Shown one piece after another: positions 32,667-44,600 of a stretch of DNA of 64,000 nucleotides. The notes below the pieces were generated by a model that had not been told where the DNA came from, searched no databases, and saw nothing but the letters and a program-made list of their open reading frames with translations. Source of the DNA: Malaya genurostris (lineage: Eukaryota > Arthropoda > Insecta > Diptera > Culicidae); assembly GCF_030247185.1 (NCBI RefSeq), contig NC_080571.1:206714195-206778194 (forward strand). Direction: 5' to 3'. The translations under genes and the position numbers were made by a program. Position 1 is the stretch's first letter. Each line of letters begins with the position of its first letter.

Positions 32667-35600
32667 ATGTCAGTCGCCAGCGTTCAAGCTCCTCATCTGA
32701 CCGAACTGTGCAGTTCGTTAAGGTAAGCTGAATATCCGAAGATTTGGGGGGAACTTCATCTCTTTTGTCTTGAGAAGTTAGAAAAAATATCACACTGATT
32801 TCTGTTCTGAGCATTTTTCTAATCGCCATCGGGAAGCTAGGCTCCAACTATGTCAACTGCCAGGTCAATCGATAGGACTATTTCGAGCGCCAGCGAAATC
32901 AGGCGATGCAACAATGGGAAATTCAATGAAATAACCGACTTTCAAGTTCCGGTCAAAACAAGATAGTGAAACAGATAAGCTATTTTTGTTCGTTTCAAAC
33001 TTATTGGAATTCCAGATTCGAATGTGATATCGGAGGCATTGTTTTCGCTTCTAGCAATAAAAGCGAGTCCAGACATGCTTGAAATGCGACGTTGATATAA
33101 TACTGGCAGTAATTTTTCTACATTCTACATTATTCGGGCGTTCCGTTGCTGTTGTATATACGTTTCGGAAATCCTCTAATAATTAATTTTTTTACGTTGC
33201 GTCTTCGAGCCACCAGTGCATTAGTAATTTATATTGAACTACTAGTGTGACTTAGCAGTTCAATAGAAACCGCTAAGCAGACCCAAATCTCAACTCTACC
33301 TGTGAGTGGCATACTTACCGATCATAACAATAAATAAATAAACATTTCGATGGAATATCACGTAACATTCCTCTCAATACTCCTAATTGTGCTCGGAAAA
33401 TAATCCACCTAATTTCTTACACTGGCTTGTGCAGAACCCCGGCGGAAAACCCCGATTTTACATAACAGTGACGCAACGTCAATAATATCATTAGCTAAAG
33501 TATAGAGCAGGCACTGTATTCTGAGAACACTAAGAACCCTTCTAGATTAGACTATTCAAGATCTCAAAATGTGTCGTTAAAATCTCGAGTATCTCGTTCG
33601 ATTAGTTCTAGCACTACGACTGCATTAGTTGTTACAGCTGAAAAGTGTTCCGTAAATCGAAGCTGACGCTTTAATCTTCAGAACAATTCTAGATATACAA
33701 TTTATGACAGCTATAAAATACGAATCAGGAGATTATAGAACTAGTTCTTTGGGAATGTTTGAATTGTTCTAATCTGAACAAGTTTATGAAATTTATTAGA
33801 TGCTTATAACTGTTGACTATTTCTTTTATCTATACCAGAACTTGATTGCTGGACATTCAGGAATTAGAACTGAATTCGTACTTTTGGACAGGTTCGGAAA
33901 ATCACTGGAACTGAATTCGTACTTTTGGACTGGTCAAGAAAATCAGTTCATGGAATTAGTTCAAGAATTCCGAATCTAAACTCATTTTCAGAATCCACGA
34001 TTGAAATTTAATTCTAGAACTGAATTCTGAACATAAATTTTCATTAAGGAACAGATTTTAGTTCTAAAATCTAGTTCCGAACTCAATTCCAGAAAGCAGG
34101 TTCTGAATTTTAAGCCTGAATTCTGGAAATGAATTCCGAAACTGAATTTAGGAAGTACATTATGAGTCCGTTCAGAAGTCCGTTCCCAAATTCTTTGGAG
34201 TTCAGATCTAAAACGTTTCAATATTCAGATCTAGAATTGTTCAATTGTTGATTTGGATTGAGAATTTTGGGTACGAAGTCAGAACTCGAGTTGAGGCACT
34301 AAACTCGGTTCCAAAATCTTGTCAAGAAACCAGTTCCAGAATCTATAATTAGGAGTTAGTTCCAGGGCTTAGTTTCAAATTTTAAATCTGTGTTCTGGAA
34401 CTGAATTCAGGAACTGAATTCAAAACCAAACCAATTAAATTAAGTTCAGCCTGTGAACCATTTCGCGGTTAATTTTAACTTTTGGTTGAAATCTGACACT
34501 TGAGCGGTTATTTTGTGTCGCGAGTAGTTAAATTTAACTAAAACTGCGTCCCATTTCAAAGTTTGACGGATGGAAAGTTATATGGGTTTATTTTGCACTG
34601 GAAATAATTTTAACTAAAGAATTGATATTAGAATTTTCTTTGCAAGATTTTTTTCAGTTTCGTAAAATAACCATCAATCTGTCAAAAATAACCATGCTTT
34701 CGAGCAGGGTTATTTTTGACAACATCAAAATAACCGCTCGAGTGTCAAATTTCAACCAAAATTTAAAATTAACCGCGAAATGGTTCACAGCCTCAGAATT
34801 CAGGAGGACAAGAATTCAGGTTCTGAATTTAGTTCTAGAATCCAATTCAAATGAGGGGTAACACCACGTAGAAGGTCTGTTGTTGTTGCTGTAGGTTCTC
34901 ACCTCGACATACAATTCCGTCTAATGCACACGCGGAAATGATCGATTATCGACCCTGGTTTATCATTTATACTCGTCCAGTTGGACATCGGGACCGAGAC
35001 TACCTCAGCAAGCGTGATAAATTTTTCTAATTGTTTCCAAATGATTGAGAAAACTAATGCCGTTTTTCATTGAAAAATACTGGTGGCGTGGATTGCTCTG
35101 GTTTTGCACTTTCGAGCAGAAATGCAATATTCTGAAGGTGTTTCATTGCCATTCCTGCTCGAAAGTGCAAAACCAGAGTAATCCACGCCACCAGTGTTTT
35201 TCAATGAAAAACACCATAAGTTTTTCGATTTATTCATGGTTATTCCAACTGTCGAAAATTCTATCACAAATTGCTGATCATATTTCTGAAGGCATGAAGA
35301 ATGAATTATGCTGTAGCGTTTTGTACAACTTGATTAAATTCCACCCATTCTTCCCTAAGCCGAATTTTGAAATGGTGCCTTTAGTAAAGTAAGACGCATT
35401 CACGTCAAAAATTAAACCGTTAATTTAAATTACTCTTCAGAAGAAATTCGCTATGTGCTATTCATTATTTTGTTTTTCGAAACATTAGTTAAAAGCAAAA
35501 ATTCAACAAATAAAGGAATCACATTTGAACAAATGCTTTAAAAGTACATTTCAGTTATATTTGCAATCATTTCACTTTCTAAGACAAAACGCCTGAATGT

Positions 35601-38600
35601 ATGCTGCAAAGAAGTAGACATACGTCTGACGTTTTAGCCATCCATGTTAGCTGCATTACGCTTGAATTTCATCGAAATAAGTCCAAATAATTCATGATAC
35701 GAAAGCGTTCAACCAAAATGTACTTTCAAAACATAAAATTTCAATTTTTTCCGCAAATCATGATCGGGCTCATATGTAGGATTGAAGTTAGTATTAGTAA
35801 AACTGGAACACCTTGTAGGGGAATACGTTTACTTCAGTCTAACGTTATGGTGCATCTCCCGAATAAAATTCGGAGCTGCTAAAAACGTTTTCAGGAAATG
35901 TTCAGTAAACTTAGTAACGTATAACAGTTTTGAATTACTTACAACTTTGCTTCCGCCGTTTTTTTCCAAAATTAAAAGCTTTATTGCGAAAAAGTGCTTA
36001 CAGATGTATTATTCAAAGTATTGTCCATTGTTAGCGACAACTTTCTCCCATCTTTCCGGCAATTTTCAGATCCCGGCTCGAAAAAAAGGAGTCCTCTTTT
36101 GACACTATCCAGGAAGCAATCCATTTTTCCTACTCTTCGAAGGATTGAAAATGTTGATCTGCCAGGCCGTGTGGAAGTCAAAAGGGGCAACATCTGGGGA
36201 ATACGGCGGGTGGGGCAAGACTTCCCATTTCAGCGTTTCCAGGTACTTTTTGACCACTTTTGCGACGTGAGGCCGAGCATTGTCGTGTTGGAGGATGACT
36301 TTGTCATGTCGCTCTTGATATTGTGGCCACTTTTCTTTTAGCGCGCGACTAAGGCGCATCAGTTGCGTTCGGTAGCGATCTCCTGTGATGGTTTCACCCG
36401 GTTTTAAGAGCTCGTAGTAAATCACACCGAGCTGATCCCACCAGATACAAATCATAACCTTGGGGCCGTGAATATTCGGTTTTGCCTTCGACGAAGTAGT
36501 ATGTCCGGGCTTTCCCCATGATTTTCTGCGTTTTGGATTATCGTATCGAACCCACATTTCATCACCGGTTACGATTCGATGTAAAAACCCCTTACGATTT
36601 TGTCTTTGAAGCAGTTGCTCACATACACTCGATGTCCCTCGGTTTCAACTCGTGCGGCACCCAGTTTCCTTCTCTCTGAATCATGCCCAGGGCCTTGAGA
36701 CGTTTTGAAATGGCTTGCTGACTAACTCCTAACGATTCGGCAAGCTCTTTTGGGTTTGGCACGAATCTTCATCAAGCAATGCCACCATGTTTGTCTTCGA
36801 CATCGAAATCACCATTTTTAAAACGTTGAAACCACTCCCGACACGTTCTTTTACTCAGAGCAGCATCACCGTAAGTTTCTGAGAGCATTCGATGCGCTTC
36901 AGCTGCATTTTTTTTCGAGTTGTAACAGCAAAGTAAAACTTCCCGCAAATAGCGAGAATTAGGCACATAAACAGACAAACACACAAACAACTGTCACTGA
37001 AACGGCGATGACAATTCGTTAGACACTGTACACACTCACTTTAAAGGCATTATCATCTATGTATTTTGACCAGCCTCAGCCGGTACAGCCATCTATCGGA
37101 AAACGGCGGAAGCAAAGTTGTACACCTGATATTATTCAAACTTTTAAAATTCAATTCTAGAAATAATTAATTTTTGTCTTTCTAAAATAGAAAGAAAAAA
37201 AAGAACAGCAGCCTATTCCAGTTTGATATGTGACAGTCGAACTGAACGAATAAATAAAGCAGTATTTTAGGCATTCACAACGCCCTGATGTATAACTGTT
37301 CTAAAATGACAGGTTGGCGTATAATTTAAAACTGTCATAGAAAGAGCTCGAGCTTGATAATCTCATCGCTCATTCAGTAATAGCCGTTCAACCGAGAAGG
37401 TTGTGTATAGAAGCGTACAGTTTAATAACGCTGGTTAGTTTACACGCGTTAAATACGACAACGGTTGAACTACAGGTAGAGACCTGTTGGCAGCAGCCGT
37501 TAAAACGTAAAATCGTGCTGCATAAGAGAGCCCTAGTGCTGGGCCAAGCTGGTGAAGGAAACAACAAAGGGCGTTTCCCAAGCTCTTCCCAGGCCACAAT
37601 ATACAGCCACAAGTGCTGAGCAGGAGAGTGCAAAGGCACATTGAAGAAGAAGAGTGCAAAGGCACACAGAAGCAGGAGAGTGCAAAAGCACACCGGTGCG
37701 AAGGCACTTCGGTGCAGAAGCATATCGGTGCGGAGCACAAGGAAGAAGGAGACAAGACAACTCGGTCTTTCCACTGCCATACAACACGCAGGTATACACC
37801 GGTGACCTGCGCTGGTTACAGCTGGCGAAGACAAAAGTAAATCGGAAATCGAGTGGTGCTGGATGTCAGGTAGCAGTAGCATCACATCCAACAATCAGCA
37901 ACCAACAAGAACATCTAGAGCAACGAGGATCTACACGGCAGTGCAACGGAGATAGACAACAATTTCAAGGTAGAAGTTTTTTCTTTTCCTTTTGATTGAG
38001 TACTGTGTAGTGTTGGTTTCATTTTTTATTTTAAAGTTTGATTAAAAATTTTAATGTGATGGATGAATCCATGGACGTAAATCCTAGCATGAATCCTGTA
38101 CCCCCACGGACGAAAAAATATCAGGAGAGCTCTTCTGGGCCTTGGATAGTCATTTTTAGAAGTATATCAAAGCCATTAAACATTTACCAAATTTCTAAAG
38201 GTTTGACATCACGATACTCTTCAATCAAAGAGATCATAAAAGTAAATAACGATAAAATTCGTGTTGTGGTAAATAATTTGAAACACGCGAATGATATTGT
38301 CTCTTCGGAACATTTCATTAAAGAGTATAAAGTTTACATACCCTCCAAACATGTCGAAATTGACGGTGTTGTTACCGAAGCGAGTCTTTCGGTAGATGAT
38401 TTACTCAAGCATGGTGTTGGTCGTTTCAAGAACTCTATGCTTGAGGGTGTGAAAATACTGGAGTGCAAACAACTGTACTCAGTAGTTCATGAAGAGGAAA
38501 AAAAAGTTTATCGCCCATCAGACTCGTTTCGAGTGACATTTGCCGGGTCTGCGTTGCCGTCCCATGTCTATGTCGATAAAATTCGCCTCCCTGTTCGGCT

Positions 38601-41600
38601 TTTTGTTCCAAACGTAATGAATTGTACGAACTGCAAAAAATTCGGCCACACAGCTACTTACTGTAGTAATAAACCAAAATGTATTAAGTGTGAAGGGCCT
38701 CATAAAGATAATGATTGCAACAAGGAAATTGAAAAATGTATTTATTGTGGGAATAGTCCTCATGATGATATTTCAGTATGCACTGCATTTAAAGTGCACA
38801 AAGACAAAATTAAGCTTTCTTTAAAAGCACGGTCTAAGCGCACATATGCAGAAATGCTTAAAATGGTCATTGATGTCCCCCCTTTGGAAACCGAAAACGG
38901 GTTTTCAAATCTAGAGGAAACAGAGGACTCTGACTCTGACGAAAATAGTGAAGGTAATTCGTTTATCACTACCCAAGGGTCAGTTAAGAGAAAGAAGTCT
39001 TCTTCCAAATTACCAAAAAAGACACCTAAAGTTTCATCTTCAAAAAAAGATCCCCGTGTTAAACAAAAAAAGTCAAAACCAAAGACTGTGCCTCCTGGTT
39101 TGTCAAATTCACAAACCAATCCAGGATCTAGCACAGAAAAAGGTAATAATCCTGTGGGCTCCATTTCACAGCCACCAACAGGATTACTGAAGTTTTCGGA
39201 AATTGTTGAATGGATTTTCTCAGCATTCAATATATCTGAACCCTTAAAGACCCTCATAATGGCATTCCTTCCAATAGCTAGAAATTTTTTGAAGCAGTTA
39301 TCAGCTCAATGGCCAATTGTCTCAGGTTTTGTATCTTTTGATGGATAATTTATCACCCGCCGCAAATGATACAATCACTGTCCTGCAGTGGAATTGTCGA
39401 AGCATCATGCCAAAACTTGATTCATTTAAAATTTTATTGCATAGTCAAAAATGTGATGTATTTGCTTTATGCGAAACATGGCTTACTTCAAACATAGCTT
39501 TAAATTTTAATGATTTTAACATTATACGTCTCGATAGAGACTCTCCGTATGATGGAGTGCTTTTGGGAATTAAGAAATGCTATTCCTTTTATAGATTAAA
39601 CATCCCTTCAACTTCTAGTATAGAAGTTGTTGCTTGCCAAATAAACATTAAAGGCAAAGATATTTGCATAGCTTCGGTTTATATTCCTCCAAAAGCACAA
39701 GTTGGACAGCGACAGCTTAATGAAATGGTTGAAGCCCTTCCTGCTCCACGATTGATTCTAGGGGATTTAAATTCGCACGGAATGATGTGGGGTTCCGTTT
39801 ACAATGATAGCAGATCATCTTTAATACAAAACATTTGTGACAATTTTAGCATGACGGTATTAAATATGGGTAGCATGACACGGATCCCAAGACCTCCTGC
39901 ACGCCCAAGTGCATTAGATCTATCTCTTTGCTCAACATCAATTCGACTAGATTGCACCTGGAAAATATTGCCTGATTTACACGGTAGCGATCATTTACCA
40001 ATCATCATCTCAATTAGCTGTAACAAATGTATTGCTAATTCAGCTAGTATTCCATATGATTTGACAAAAAATATCGACTGGATTAAATACCAAAGTAGAA
40101 TCTCTAGTATTTTGAATTCAATGGAAGAGCTCACTCCACTTGAAGAATATGACTTCCTCATTCGTTCGATTCTGGAGGCAGCAGAACAATCCCAAACTAA
40201 ACGCTTTCCTGGGCCAACGACTAACAGAAGGCCTCCCAACCCCTGGTGGGACAAAGAGTGCTCAGAGGCTAAACTCGCAAAACAAAATGCTTGCAAGACG
40301 TTTCTAAAACGGGGAGGAGGAACTCCTCAGAATTTTGAAAAACTTATGGTTTTAGAAACCAAGTACAAGAGCATACTTCGAGCCAAAAAATGTAGCTATT
40401 GGAGACATTTTGTCGAAGGTTTGTCAAGAGAAACCTCAATGAGCACTCTTTGGAATACGGCCAGACGAATGAGGAATCGTAACGTGGGCAATGAGAGTGA
40501 TGAATACTCGAACCGATGGATATTTGACTTTGCTAGGAAAGTTTGCCCAGATTCTGTTCCTACGCAAAGCATTATACGGGAATCTCCTCCAAATAATGGT
40601 TTTATTAATAACCCATTTTCAATGATGGAATTTTCTATAGCACTCTTGTCTTGTAACAATAACGCCCTTGGGTTGGACAGAATTAAATTCAACTTGGTGA
40701 AGAATCTGCCCGACATCGCAAAAAGACGTTTGTTGGAATTGTTCAACAAGTTTCTTGAGCAAAATATTGTTCCGCCTGACTGGAGACAAGTGAAAGTTAT
40801 CGCCATTCAAAAGCCGGGGAAACCAGCTTCCAATCACAACTCATATAGACCCATTGCGATGTTGTCCTGCATCAGAAAATTGTTCGAAAAAATTATTCTA
40901 CGACGTCTCGACACTTGGGTCGAGACGAACGGTTTGTTGTCAGATACTCAGTTTGGCTTCCGTAGAAATAAAGGGACGAATGATTGCCTTGCATTACTTT
41001 CGTCTGACATCCAAATTGCCTTCGCTCAAAAGCAACAAATGGCATCTGTATTTTTAGACATTAAAGGAGCATTTGATTCAGTTTCCATTGATGTTCTTTC
41101 AGACAAGCTCCACCAACATGGACTTCCAGCGGTTATAAATAATTATTTGCACAACCTTTTGTCAGAGAAGTGCATGTATTTTTCACATGGCGATTTGGCA
41201 ACATTCAGAATTAGCTACATGGGTCTCCCGCAAGGCTCATGCCTCAGTCCGCTCCTCTATAATTTTTACGTGAATGACATTGACAGCTGTCTAGTAACCC
41301 CATGTACACTAAGGCAATTGGCAGATGATGGCGTGGTTTCAGTTACTGGGCCCAAAGCTATTGATCTGCATAAACCATTGCAAGATACCTTAGATAACTT
41401 GTCCGTTTGGGCTGTTCATCTTGGTATCGAATTCTCTGCGGAGAAAACAGAGTTAGTCGTCTTTTCAAGAAAGCATGATCCCGCGCAGCTTCAGCTCCAT
41501 ATGATGGGAAGAATGATTCAACAGGTTTTAACTTTTAAATACCTCGGGGTGTGGTTCGATTCCAAATGCACGTGGGGAGGACACATTAGGTATCTGATAA

Positions 41601-44600
41601 CGAAATGCCAACAAAGAGTAAATTTTCTTCGAACAATAACAGGATCTTGGTGGGGTTCTCATCCGCAAGATCTAATAAAATTGTATCAAACAACGATACT
41701 TTCAGTGATGGAATATGGATGCGTTTGTTTTCGTTCCGCTGCAAACTCTCATTTTATCAAACTTGAGCGAATTCAGTACCGTTGTTTGCGAATTGCCTTA
41801 GGCTGCATGCACTCGACACATACAATGAGTCTTGAAGTTCTGGCGGGAGTTCTTCCATTAAAAGATCGATTTTGGGAGCTTTCATCACGCCTGCTAATAA
41901 GATGTGAGGTGCTGAATCCCATGGTAATTAATAATTTCGAACGACTAGTCGAGCTTCGATCTCAAACAAAATTTATGACAGTATATTTTAACCATATGTC
42001 ACAGGAAATCAACCCTTCAAGATATATTCCTATCCGTGTCAGCATCCTAAGTGCCCCTGACTCAACTTTATTTTTCGATACATCCATGCAGCGTGAAGTG
42101 CGTGGAATCCCGGATCATCTACGCTCGACGGAAATCCCAAAAATATTTTCAAGTAAGTTCAGGCATATTGACTCTGAGAAAATGTTTTACACGGACGGAT
42201 CGCGAATTGAAGAAGCGACAGGGTTTGGTATGTTCAACATTAATGTTTCGGCCTCATTTAGGCTTCAAGAACCTGCATCTGTTTATATAGCAGAGCTAGC
42301 AGCAGTTCATTATAGTTTGAGTGTAATCGTCACATTATCTCCAAACCATTATTTCCTCTTCACAGATAGTCTGAGTGCAATTGAAGCCATTCGCTCAATC
42401 GCTGCTGGCAAAAATGAACCGTTTTTCTTGGGTAAAATAAAACAGTGTCTGAACGACATATTGAATAATAATTATCTAATCACTATAGTCTGGGTCCCGG
42501 CTCATTGCTCCATTCCAGGCAATGAAAGAGCCGATAATTTAGCCAAACGTGGTGCTATTGAGGGTGAAATTTATGAGCGACCGATTGCTTTCAACGAATT
42601 CTATAGTTCGTCTCGCCAAAGAACACTTGCCAGCTGGCAAGCATCTTGGGATAGAGATGATCTGGGTCGGTGGATGCACTCAATTATTCCGAAAATATCG
42701 ACAAAGGCATGGTTCAGGGGACTGGATGTGAGTAGGGATTTCATTCGTGTGATGTCCAGACTCATGTCCAATCACTACACGTTAGATGCACATCTCCTTC
42801 GAATTGGGCTCTCCGAGACTAATCATTGTGCTTGCGGAGAAGGTTATCGGGATATTGATCATGTCGTTTGGACATGCGTGGAGTATCGTGATGTCAGATC
42901 TCAACTAATAAATTCTTTGCGTACCCAAGGTAAACTATCCAATATCCCAGTTCGAGACATTCTTGCTTGTCGTGACCTTTCATACATGAAACTTATTTAT
43001 CATTTCATAAAGAAAATTGGAGTTTCAATTTAATAAAGGCCCCTTTTAAGACTTAGTTCTGATCCCAGCTGCGTCCATGAGTTCAACCAATAGCTAAATT
43101 AGAATAAAAATTATGTAATGATACAAACAAACTCGGAACAGTTTATGAAATTATCAACAAAATGTCTGAAAATAACAGCTTATTTTATTACTTATAGAAG
43201 TTAATCGTTTGGTTCAAATAATATTTCCGAGTAGATTTCATAATTAATGACGAGTTACCTAAGATGATATTTAAGCTATAAGAGAATATGTTTTAATAAA
43301 TTCAAAACGTTGTGACTATGTTAGAATTAAATTAGGATAAGAATATTATGTAAAAGTGATGCTACGGCGAAGAAAAACTTATGTAAACTGCCTTAAGAAA
43401 TAAACGTATTTATGGGAAAAAAAAATCTCATCGCTGTTCTGTAGATGTATTAGTGTACTGTGATGTTTCAAATCAGAAACAGTCAATCAAAAGGAATGGT
43501 CTTCGAAAACGATATGAATTTTTGTCACGAACTTATAGAAAATATTTTGGATAATTTTTTCAGCTTATATTGACAATTTCTGAAATACAACTCGACGCTT
43601 TGACATTTGCTCTGTCAGATTTCATTACAAACTTACTTGTGGCTGCTCAATGAGTGAATCAAAAGTAATCATTTTCGAGTCAAAATCACTTAATCACGCC
43701 ATCCGAAAATTTTAAGTTCTGCAGAATTGAGAAAATAAAAATTGTTATAGACAACGAGTCGTATCAGGCTCTAGTTGCTAAGTAAAATACATTAAAATGC
43801 ATGTTTCACCTCACACAAGAAAAGTAAAACGGTGTGCTATTCGTGTTTCCAATTTGCATAAATTGAGACAAATTCATCGAACAGTTTAAGACCTGTTTCA
43901 AATTCGTGCTCGAAAAATAAAACTAGATCTCAGCGTTGCGTTTGACATGTTTTAGTCGTACATCTAAAATAAATCAGCCCATGGAAAATAAAACAACGTT
44001 GCGAACAGCCTTGGAACCAATAAAACTGAGTCGTCTTACTGAGAATGTGATTACTCTAGTTCAAGTTTTATTTTACATTTCCAAGCTTCATACCTTCAAC
44101 AGAATCTCGGCGAGTCTTAAAACAATACTTAAAGAGAACAATTGGTGAGCGTACCTGTTCTGAACTAATGTTCAAATTTTTAACGTTCGAAATTCTGCCA
44201 TAAGTCCCGAAACTGAAAGATAGGTGGTGCTGCCAACCAAATTCGCTTATTATTTTTCATGAGTACCAACCTTTAAATCATACCTGTCATTATTTCATAA
44301 CATTCTGTTGTTTGGTCCATGAGTTAAAGTGATTGAACCAAAAGTTAACTGCCCTGTCATGTAAGCAGCTACGAAATGCGGACATGCAGGAATAACGAAA
44401 GAAATTGTTCACTCGTCTTTCATCACTTACCAACATTAATCTAAGCCCACTCGAATCTACCAAATCGTGTGTGAAACTGACTGACCGTAGTTTACAGCAG
44501 GATTGTATGGGCGAGCATTTCTGCATTCGCAGTTGTTGCCCAAAGGGTTCGCCAACGCAACCGGTACCTGGTAGTATCGATGAATCACCCCGAGAGGCTG

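Larger units (their letters stand above)
37371..43425 (+). mobile_element. Full-length LINE of the RNase H-bearing (I/LOA/Loner-like) group
   Basis: Starts CATTCAGTAATAG just after the 5' target duplication and ends in an A8-9 tail before the 3' copy. Contents: a 5'UTR of about 690 bp, a gag-like ORF1, an ORF2 with endonuclease, reverse transcriptase, RNase H and a C-terminal CCHC motif, then a 3'UTR of about 390 bp with AATAAA at 43,399-43,404. Both ORFs are uninterrupted and the target duplications are identical, so it is a recent insertion. It lies in sense orientation in the 13.3-kb intron of the pinocchio-like gene. The close relative at 53,339-54,131 shows the family has moved more than once. 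Clade placement rests on RNase H plus ORF order and needs a tree. Confidence 0.92.

Noticed and set aside
37388..37894. 168-codon minus-strand frame
   Set aside because: It is the reverse of the LINE 5'UTR hairpin array and only reflects its repeats.
38760..39257. 165-codon minus-strand frame
   Set aside because: Shadow of LINE ORF1 on the opposite strand.
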